IMG/VR virus record: IMGVR_UViG_3300025671_000276
Coordinates: 1 to 32,351 of that record
Reading direction: 5' to 3' (one strand)
Source of the DNA: a virus
Length of the DNA: 32,351 nt
Below, in pieces: positions 13,854 through 20,857 of the stretch. The notes under the pieces were generated by a model that saw only the letters and a program-made list of their open reading frames with translations, did not search any database and was not told where the DNA came from. Every line of letters begins with the position of its first letter. Within the stretch, counting starts at the first letter, position 1. The position numbers and the translations under genes are program-made.

Positions 13854-14267
13854 ATGTCAAAAGCTGTTAATATAATTGAAGTACTAGAGAAGGCACAACA
13901 AAGCCCCGCTAGTGTAAGTAAAAGAAATAAACAAGCTATCGTTGACGCGTATGGTCGAGCGTTGACAATGCAGAAAGTTCTGGCAGACTTTATTAAAGTC
14001 AACAGACAACTGATGATAGATTTGTCTATGAGTGAAAATGCAAACCTATTACATGGAAGGGATTACTCGCTTCATGTCTCACAGAAACTTGGTGCTAAGA
14101 TTGACAACCAACTTGTCAAGGAGAAACTCGGCGAGATTGCGTATCATCAATGCAAAGTACCAACGCAGTATAAACAGATACAGGCTATGCCTTTATCCGA
14201 AACAACAGTATCAAGAAACAAAAAAGCTACGATAGACGAAGTAGCAGACTTCAGAATTTCCGCTTAG
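13854..14267 (+). CDS. Hypothetical protein, 137 aa
   Basis: This soluble protein with a helical N-terminal half (NIIEVLEKAQQ, VSKRNKQAIVDAYGRALTM) has a basic, mixed C-terminal half. AAAGGA lies 9 nt before the ATG. I recognise no family. It is the only gene behind promoter P3. The stop codon lies inside the first of three successive hairpins ending in a strong terminator, so the mRNA 3' end is unusually structured. Confidence 0.65.
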   Translation: MSKAVNIIEVLEKAQQSPASVSKRNKQAIVDAYGRALTMQKVLADFIKVNRQLMIDLSMSENANLLHGRDYSLHVSQKLGAKIDNQLVKEKLGEIAYHQCKVPTQYKQIQAMPLSETTVSRNKKATIDEVADFRISA

Positions 14268-14345
14268 TTCCAATCATGCCTAAGCGGAAAACTAATTGAC
14301 ACTTTAGTTCAGTCGTCAATGTGGGGGCGTACTCGCCCCCTTTTT
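14257..14345 (+). terminator. Triple hairpin ending in a strong intrinsic terminator
   Basis: TTTCCGCTTAG (14257-14267) pairs over 11 bp with CTAAGCGGAAA (14280-14290) and includes the stop codon. ATTGAC/GTCAAT (14295-14300 with 14315-14320) follows. Last is GGGGGCG-tact-CGCCCCC (14323-14340) with TTTTT (14341-14345), a textbook terminator for the single-gene unit from P3. Confidence 0.9.
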
Positions 14346-14350
14346 AACGC

Positions 14351-14431
14351 CCATTGTCCATTGCCCATTACTCATGCCTCAAGACTAACACTAATATAAT
14401 AACACCATGCGAAGCACGGGAATTGCTGTGG
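14351..14431 (+). repeat. CCATTNN heptads and 29-bp repeat copy 2
   Basis: Three perfect heptads CCATTGT, CCATTGC, CCATTAC run without gaps (14351-14371), and 31 nt later the 29-bp element (14403-14431) repeats the one at 13741. The order heptads, 29-bp element, promoter is the same as upstream of P3. No gene is seen in 14268-14530. Confidence 0.7.
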
Positions 14432-14477
14432 GGTTGTTGTCAAGTAAAAAGATATACACAAATAAATAAATAAAAGT

Positions 14478-14506
14478 TTGACTATAAGATTAAATGGGAG
14501 TAAGAA
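14478..14506 (+). promoter_or_regulatory. Promoter P4, ATGGGA family with weak -10
   Basis: TTGACT (14478-14483), a 17-nt spacer ending AATGGGAG, then TAAGAA (14501-14506). The -35 and spacer match P1 and P2 but the -10 is degenerate. TTAGAAAGGA (14512-14521) and the gene at 14531 follow. Confidence 0.6.
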
Positions 14507-14530
14507 GTTAATTAGAAAGGAGAAATCAAA

Positions 14531-14788
14531 ATGCCGAATAATGATGACTACTTATCACGACAATTATCAGCAGTTAATAATGCCTTTGGCGTTCAAGCAG
14601 TTGATAATAATAATCAAGTTCAAGCTAACCACATAGACGGACTAGATTATAAGGCTTTATATAAAGTCTTAGAGAGTGAAGTTGAAACTATTATCCTAGA
14701 CCCTAACGCACCGCAGTACGTTAATGAATGGGGTAATAGAGTTAAACAAAAACTTTTTGAGATAGTTCAACGACAAGCAAACCGATAA
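14531..14788 (+). CDS. Hypothetical protein, 85 aa
   Basis: TTAGAAAGGAG lies 9 nt before the ATG. The hydrophilic product begins MPNNDDYLSRQLSAVNNAFG with an Asn- and Gln-rich stretch (DNNNQVQANH), then a helical C-terminal half (YKALYKVLESEVETIILDP, VKQKLFEIVQRQ). I recognise no family. It is the only gene of the unit from P4 to the terminator at 14811. Confidence 0.65.
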   Translation: MPNNDDYLSRQLSAVNNAFGVQAVDNNNQVQANHIDGLDYKALYKVLESEVETIILDPNAPQYVNEWGNRVKQKLFEIVQRQANR

Positions 14789-14810
14789 CCTAATTCCAAT
14801 TGGATCGGCG

Positions 14811-14833
14811 AGGGGGCATAAGCCCCCTTTTTT
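14811..14833 (+). terminator. Strong intrinsic terminator
   Basis: AGGGGGC-ataa-GCCCCCT (14811-14828) is followed by a run of T (to 14833). It ends the P4 unit and closes the 12-15 kb island before the late operon. A palindrome TCCAATTGGA lies just upstream. Confidence 0.93.
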
Positions 14834-14839
14834 ATTTCT

Positions 14840-14975
14840 AATCACCAGCATCACCAGGAACTCCTGGTGCAGCAGGAGCCTGAAGCAGCCTGGCTTCAGA
14901 TGGCAGGTGATACCTCAATAACAACATCTAGGTACTTACAAACAATCCAGAACTAGATCTAGTGTCAATAGACAC
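14840..14975 (+). repeat. Hairpin-rich non-coding stretch before the large terminase
   Basis: CACCAGGA-ac-TCCTGGTG, TGAAGC-agcctg-GCTTCA, and an outer ATCACC/GGTGAT pair lie between about 14846 and 14914. ACTAGATCTAGT (14952-14963) is a 12-bp palindrome, and GTGTC-aata-GACAC (14962-14975) overlaps it. No ORF is seen between 14789 and 15062. The function is unknown; a regulatory or processing site for the late operon is possible. Confidence 0.6.
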
Positions 14976-15028
14976 CCCCACACACCCATTTTGCCCGTCG
15001 TGTTGTGAACTAACACTAAAGGTAAGGT

Positions 15029-15056
15029 TTTACACAAACAGAGAGTATGATATAAC
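15029..15056 (+). promoter_or_regulatory. Candidate late promoter, giving a possibly leaderless terminase mRNA
   Basis: TTTACA (15029-15034), a 16-nt spacer, then TATAAC (15051-15056). The expected start of transcription falls at about 15063, which is the ATG of the large terminase. It has no ATGGGA spacer motif and differs from P1-P4. Confidence 0.5.
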
Positions 15057-15062
15057 TTTTTT

Positions 15063-16508
15063 ATGAATAATTCTAAAATCCCAACGGATTTACTAAAGTA
15101 CGAATTAAGAAATTTACAGATAAAAGTCGCTCAGGAGTCCCGTTCCTCCTATTTAACTTTTGTAAAAAAAGTTTGGCCAGACTTTATTGCAGGTAATCAT
15201 CACAAAATATTTGCACAAAAACTAGAAGATGTTTCACGTGGAAAGATAAAACGATTAATTGTTAATATGCCACCACGACATACAAAGTCAGAGTTTGCAT
15301 CTAACCTTTTTCCTGCGTGGATGATGGGTAGGAATCCTAAGCTAAAAATTATACAAACAACTCACACAGCAGAACTATCATATAACTTTGGTAGAAAGGT
15401 TCGTAACCTATTTGACCAACAAGAATTTAAAGATGTATTTCCTGACGTAAGTTTATCACAAGATTCTAAAGCAGCAGGTAGATTTACTACTAATAAAGGT
15501 GGCGAGTATTTTGCTGCAGGTGTCGGTGGTGCGATAACAGGGCGTGGTGCTGATTTGTTAATCATTGATGATCCACATTCCGAGCAAGATGCACTCAGTC
15601 AAACAGCTATGGACAATGCTTATGAATGGTACACGTCAGGACCTAGACAGCGTTTGCAACCTGGCGGTTCGATAGTCGTGGTTATGACAAGATGGTCCAC
15701 AAAGGATCTTACGGGAAAATTAATTAATGCACAAACTAATGCAAATGCCGATCAGTGGGACGTGGTCGAGTTTCCTGCCATACTGAATGATAAACCCATG
15801 TGGCCTGAGTTTTGGAAACTTTCAGAACTAGAAGGGGTTAAAGCATCGCTGTCCGAACAAAAGTGGCAAGCACAATGGCAACAATCGCCAACCTCAGAGG
15901 AAGGATCTATAATTAAACGTGAATGGTGGAGAATGTGGCCAAAAGATACATTACCAGATTTAATGCACGTGATACAAAGTTATGACACAGCATTTAGTAA
16001 AAGAGAGACCGCAGATTTTAGTGCAATAACAACATGGGGTGTATTTCAGCCCGAGGAAGACGGCCCACCGCACGTGTTGCTTTTAGCAATGCATAAAGGC
16101 AGATATGACTTTCCTGAATTAAAAAAGATTGCGTTAGAAGAATATCAATACTGGGAACCCGAAACAATATTGATCGAAGCGAAAGCTTCTGGTATGCCCT
16201 TAACACAGGAGCTACGTCAACTAGGAATTCCTGTAGTTACTTATACGCCCAGTAAGGGCAATGATAAGCACGTTCGTGTTAACTCCGTGGCTCCTATTTT
16301 TGAATCGGGTCAGGTATGGGCACCCGACGAACGCTGGGCTGAAGAAGTTATTGAAGAATGCGCTGCTTTCCCTTATGGTGATCATGACGATTTAGTCGAT
16401 TCAACAACACAAGCGTTGTTGCGTTTCAGGCAAGGAAACTTCATCCAATTAGAATCAGACTATCAAGATGATAATTTGGGTATAATTGAACAAAGGCAGT
16501 ATTACTAA
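15063..16508 (+). CDS. Terminase large subunit
   Basis: This 481-aa ATPase-nuclease pumps and cuts DNA into the procapsid. ATPase: Walker A-like MPPRHTKS (P70-S76), Walker B LLIIDDPH (D169, D170) and a coupling region after it (VVVMTRWSTKDLTG). RNase H-like nuclease: SYDTAFSKRETADFSA with its first acidic residue, then ILIEAKASG and GDHDDLVDS with the last acidic pair. The block PPRHTKSEFASNLFPAWMMG is typical of this terminase group. There is no Shine-Dalgarno before the ATG. The TAATG end is coupled to the 1449-aa gene. Confidence 0.95.
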   Translation: MNNSKIPTDLLKYELRNLQIKVAQESRSSYLTFVKKVWPDFIAGNHHKIFAQKLEDVSRGKIKRLIVNMPPRHTKSEFASNLFPAWMMGRNPKLKIIQTTHTAELSYNFGRKVRNLFDQQEFKDVFPDVSLSQDSKAAGRFTTNKGGEYFAAGVGGAITGRGADLLIIDDPHSEQDALSQTAMDNAYEWYTSGPRQRLQPGGSIVVVMTRWSTKDLTGKLINAQTNANADQWDVVEFPAILNDKPMWPEFWKLSELEGVKASLSEQKWQAQWQQSPTSEEGSIIKREWWRMWPKDTLPDLMHVIQSYDTAFSKRETADFSAITTWGVFQPEEDGPPHVLLLAMHKGRYDFPELKKIALEEYQYWEPETILIEAKASGMPLTQELRQLGIPVVTYTPSKGNDKHVRVNSVAPIFESGQVWAPDERWAEEVIEECAAFPYGDHDDLVDSTTQALLRFRQGNFIQLESDYQDDNLGIIEQRQYY

Positions 16509-19500
16509 TGGATCAATACGAAGACATAGATATTTTTGAAATTGACGAGGCGTTACCCCCATCAAAAGATGTAGTGGATATGGATTCAGGTTTTGACAAA
16601 TTAGGCAGATTTATGACAACGCCAGGAAATCTTCCCTATCCTGAATTTCTTAGCCCAATGTATAAAGTTATAGCTCAAGGAACCGATAAAGTGTATGATT
16701 TTAGTGAACGGCTCAAGGAACTCGGCCCAGTGAACAGACAGATGTTGCCAGGTGGCAACATTATGTACATGATTGGCCAGTATGGTATTGGAGAAAATAT
16801 TCCAAAAACTTTTGCAAAAGCGGAATTAGGAGAGCCTATTACACCTCTTGAGGGGTTAGAAGCTTTTCTTGTAGCTTTGGATTTAGGAGGTGTATATGCA
16901 GGTGGAAAAGTATTAGCTAAAGGAGCGTATAATAATGTTATAAAAATGTTATCGAAAAAAGGTGTGTCAGAAGAAGCTGCCGCTAGTCGTGCAACAAAAG
17001 CACTTGTGTCAAATCCTAAATTTATTGATGAGTATGCTGGTGCAAAAAATGTTGAAGAGTTATCTGATGAAGCAAAAGACAAACTTGGCGTAGGAGCTGC
17101 TCTTTCTCCTAATGTAAAAACAGGTCAGGACTTATTTGAAGATTTAGGAGGGGAGGTAGATACTGTTACACAAAATTCTTTATTAAATAAATTTAATAAA
17201 CAAGCACAGCTTGATGAAGTAAAAAAGAAAAGAAAACCTAAAGCGCAAGAGTTTGTTAAGACATTAAACTATGAATATATTTTAAATAATCCTGATCCTT
17301 TAAAAAAACAACAGGCTTTAGATGTTTTAGAAAATCATCGAAAAGGTAATTTAAAAAAATTTGAAGCTGAAAAAGAATTAGAAAATATATTTCCTGAAAA
17401 AACAGGAATGGTTGGAGATGTTAATTATGCTTTTACTAAACTAAAAGACAACTTTGAAGACGCTAGAAGAAGATCTCCAAAATTTGAAGAAGATATTTTT
17501 GATATTTATATTGAACCTAAAGGAGGCAGAAAACCAACAGCAAAAACTGTAAATCTTACAGATAATTTAATTAAAGCAGCTGATGCTGACACATCAGCAG
17601 AACCTTATAGTGTGAAATTTTTGAACGCTTATATAAAACAACTTAATCCAAAAACAAAAAAACCTTCAGATACAAGTTATCCTTTTTATAAAAATGCAGC
17701 TAATGCCATATTAAAATTTAAAGGTAGAGATGAAGTACTTGATATTCCTTCATCTACAAAAGGGGGTAAAGGTAAAGTATTTGTAAATGAAGATAATACA
17801 AGAACAGTAAGAGAGGGAGCAAGAGGAGGAGACAAGACAGCAAAAGAAATGTTTTTAGAAATACCAGATGGAGAACTTGTAACAGGTTATCCTGCTCAGT
17901 ATATGAAACAAAATATTTCAGACATTTCTGGTCAAAATTACACAAAAGCATTTAATAGTTTAACAAAACAAAATTCATACGTAGCTGATAAAATAACAGA
18001 CATGCGTCAGTTTTTTGAAGAAGATCTTGGTCAATATCATTTTTATGGTTTAGATCACATTCAACCTTTACGATTTGGTGGTACAAACTCTAATAACAAT
18101 TTACGTTTTACAATGGAGGGACCTCACAGTGCTGTAGATACTTTAACACCAAATAAAACATTATCTGATATTGATGTAAAAAATAAATCAAAAATGGAAG
18201 CAGAAATTCATAGTGTAGGCACTGATATAGTAGATAAGTTATACGAAGCTTCTCGAGTTAATGATCCTATGGTGAAAAACAAACTACAACAAGAAGCACA
18301 AGAGTTAAGTAAAAAAATTAAAAATATGACAAATGCTTTTTCTGAAACTTATAAAAAAGTAGATTTTCACATAGGGGAGCCTTATGTTGCTATAAAAACG
18401 GGAAACACTGCAAAGTATATTAAATATTCAGATTACATTGGTGCTAACAATGAAACAAAAAGTTTAGTATCGGATTTAATACCTGATCAATTTAACAAAC
18501 CTAATGCGGGAAAAAGTATAGAAGAACAAGTAGATGAGGTATATACTATTTATGCCGACATGTTTAATCTTGGAGGTCCTATATCAAAAGAGGCTATGCA
18601 GCAAATGACAAATTTTAATAAAGGAGGAAGTGTTAAAAATTTTGCTTACGGTGGCGATGTAACCGAGGACCTCGATATTTTTGAAGCGCCAGAAGATTCT
18701 TTGCCAGAAGGCTCATATCAAACAGCCAATCTTATGCTACCTTTCTTTAAACTGTTCGGTAAAGCACCACCTCATACAACAGCTCCTATACCTACACCAA
18801 AAGAAAAATTATTAAATCCTACAAAAAAACAAAAAGAAAGTTTGGAAACAGAAACTATAAAAAGATCTACTGAAGATATATTTGATCCAACACCAAATGA
18901 CAGAATAAATATTGAAGAGTCAGTTACTACTACACCAATAACTAAACAACCAATGACATCAGTATTTTATTCTGATGTAGACAGATTGTTATCACGACCT
19001 GATACGCCTAAGACTTTTAATTCTAAACAAGAATTTTTTGATTTCTTAAATAAAAATAATATTCGTAAATCAGAATCAATGGATTACCGTATTCCTCAAA
19101 TACTAAAACTATTTGGAGATACTGATCCCATAGATACTGCCACAATCTTGACACAAGTTAGAACAGCTCCAATTAGCGGTATGCGAGTACACGCAACAGG
19201 GCAGGGGTCCGAGATTATTAATCCTAATGGCGCGGTAAATGTGCGTTACTCAGGATACGCGGAACCTGGTTTTATTGAAGGCAGTCAACGAGAAAGAATA
19301 TTGTACATGAACCGTGATAAGTTACCAGGTGACTCGGGCGATTATCCGCAATCCATGTTTGGTGGAGAACAAGTACATCGTCATGAATTTCAGATACCGA
19401 ATGAACAAGATACATACATTGTCGGTTGGACGCGGCTCACGGACCGTTTTGGTTTTGTACCACCAAAGGTAGAAGGACCACAAACAAAAATAAATGTAAG

Positions 19501-20857
19501 TAAACTCACAAAAGAAAAAACGAAAAACGAAAGAAGTTTACAAGGTTTATATGCTGAAGCAAGAAGTAAAATAGAACGACTAGCTAATCAACGAGGAATG
19601 AGTCAAGCGGACATTAATGACATAATGATTGATTTTGGTTCTGATCTTCCCAAACTATCTATCATAGCAAAATATGCAGATCAGTTAGATGAGATAAGCC
19701 CAGGTTTAGTTAATCAAATGGATGAGCTCGTTGTAAAAAATAGAGAGTTACAAGAACAGATAACCAAAGGGTCGGGCGTTGATCCGAGTGGCGTGGTTCG
19801 TGTGACGTATGCCGATGAGATACAATCAGATATTCTACAGGCAGCAGCCATGCGTAAACAACAACTGGCCGCGGCTCTTCGTAAAATACAAGAAGAAGGA
19901 AAACAATCAACAAACTTACAGGGTCTTAACCGTGTATCTGAAGCAGCTATTAATTTCTTTGAAGAAAACAAATCAGTCTTTAGACCATTGGAAAAATCGC
20001 CTGAAGAAATGAAATTGCTTAATCAACAAATGTTAAGACTAGATGAAGAGGTAGATAACCTTGTTAATAAATATATTGCAACACGTGAGCTTGATGATGC
20101 AGAGTTAGCTCAACTTGGAACATTGTTAAATGATAATATTGACAAAATGTTAAATGAAGTAATGACAATTGACGGAGCTACCATGTCAGGATTGTTTCCT
20201 GACCTACCATTAAAGAACAGAGAAGAGTGGGCAGATGCTTTAATTAAAAAAGATTTATATGAACTAGCATACAGGAAATATGTGTTAAAAGATCCAGACG
20301 CATCAGATTACTATGCCACAGCAACTTCTAATCCTGTTATTGAAAGATATGGTTTTAATGGTAATGCCGCTACACCAAAGGAATTACGTGACATTGATAA
20401 ACAAGAACGTTTTGACATATTTAAAAGAACAGGGGAGTTTAAAAGTTCTAAATACAAAGGTATCGGAATGGATGAGTTTTACGGAGGACCAAGTGCGGTT
20501 GACGAAAAGGGTAAACACTACACCTCTACCATAGAGAAAATTTTAAAAAAGCAGGCGAAAGAAAATAACTCAGAAGTTATTACCATGCCTGTGCAGGTAA
20601 AAAAAGGATCGAAAGCACAATACCAAGTTACGGATCAAAATGGGAATATGGTAGCTACCTTGACAAATGAAGATCAAGCTCGAGATCTGATAAGAACAAA
20701 TCCAAATTACCAAATTAAACCAATTTCTATTCCTGATAAAAAATCAATGGAGCCAGTTTTCGCTATCAAGATTACCGAAGAAATGTTAGAATCATTTGCA
20801 ACACATAAAGCCAAAGGTGGACTTGTGTCTAATATTGATATATTTGAGGTAGCATAA
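16508..20857 (+). CDS. Giant polyvalent-like virion protein with HNH-like and EIQSD motifs
   Basis: This 1449-aa protein lies between the large terminase and portal genes and overlaps both by TAATG. The N-terminal half is helical and contains an HNH-like motif, LDHIQPLRFGG...NNLRF with H539 (D516, H517, N531, H539 as candidate catalytic residues). The C-terminal half has the ADEIQSD box (1102-1108), a recurring motif of phage polyvalent proteins, plus a block near its end with HYTSTIEKILKKQAKENN and FAIKITEEML. A short motif (I/L)DIFE occurs at residues 7-11, 722-726 and 1443-1447, dividing the chain into halves of about 720 residues. Polyvalent proteins are thought to enter the host with DNA and carry several effector domains; that role here is inferred. 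Confidence 0.7.
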   Translation: MDQYEDIDIFEIDEALPPSKDVVDMDSGFDKLGRFMTTPGNLPYPEFLSPMYKVIAQGTDKVYDFSERLKELGPVNRQMLPGGNIMYMIGQYGIGENIPKTFAKAELGEPITPLEGLEAFLVALDLGGVYAGGKVLAKGAYNNVIKMLSKKGVSEEAAASRATKALVSNPKFIDEYAGAKNVEELSDEAKDKLGVGAALSPNVKTGQDLFEDLGGEVDTVTQNSLLNKFNKQAQLDEVKKKRKPKAQEFVKTLNYEYILNNPDPLKKQQALDVLENHRKGNLKKFEAEKELENIFPEKTGMVGDVNYAFTKLKDNFEDARRRSPKFEEDIFDIYIEPKGGRKPTAKTVNLTDNLIKAADADTSAEPYSVKFLNAYIKQLNPKTKKPSDTSYPFYKNAANAILKFKGRDEVLDIPSSTKGGKGKVFVNEDNTRTVREGARGGDKTAKEMFLEIPDGELVTGYPAQYMKQNISDISGQNYTKAFNSLTKQNSYVADKITDMRQFFEEDLGQYHFYGLDHIQPLRFGGTNSNNNLRFTMEGPHSAVDTLTPNKTLSDIDVKNKSKMEAEIHSVGTDIVDKLYEASRVNDPMVKNKLQQEAQELSKKIKNMTNAFSETYKKVDFHIGEPYVAIKTGNTAKYIKYSDYIGANNETKSLVSDLIPDQFNKPNAGKSIEEQVDEVYTIYADMFNLGGPISKEAMQQMTNFNKGGSVKNFAYGGDVTEDLDIFEAPEDSLPEGSYQTANLMLPFFKLFGKAPPHTTAPIPTPKEKLLNPTKKQKESLETETIKRSTEDIFDPTPNDRINIEESVTTTPITKQPMTSVFYSDVDRLLSRPDTPKTFNSKQEFFDFLNKNNIRKSESMDYRIPQILKLFGDTDPIDTATILTQVRTAPISGMRVHATGQGSEIINPNGAVNVRYSGYAEPGFIEGSQRERILYMNRDKLPGDSGDYPQSMFGGEQVHRHEFQIPNEQDTYIVGWTRLTDRFGFVPPKVEGPQTKINVSKLTKEKTKNERSLQGLYAEARSKIERLANQRGMSQADINDIMIDFGSDLPKLSIIAKYADQLDEISPGLVNQMDELVVKNRELQEQITKGSGVDPSGVVRVTYADEIQSDILQAAAMRKQQLAAALRKIQEEGKQSTNLQGLNRVSEAAINFFEENKSVFRPLEKSPEEMKLLNQQMLRLDEEVDNLVNKYIATRELDDAELAQLGTLLNDNIDKMLNEVMTIDGATMSGLFPDLPLKNREEWADALIKKDLYELAYRKYVLKDPDASDYYATATSNPVIERYGFNGNAATPKELRDIDKQERFDIFKRTGEFKSSKYKGIGMDEFYGGPSAVDEKGKHYTSTIEKILKKQAKENNSEVITMPVQVKKGSKAQYQVTDQNGNMVATLTNEDQARDLIRTNPNYQIKPISIPDKKSMEPVFAIKITEEMLESFATHKAKGGLVSNIDIFEVA

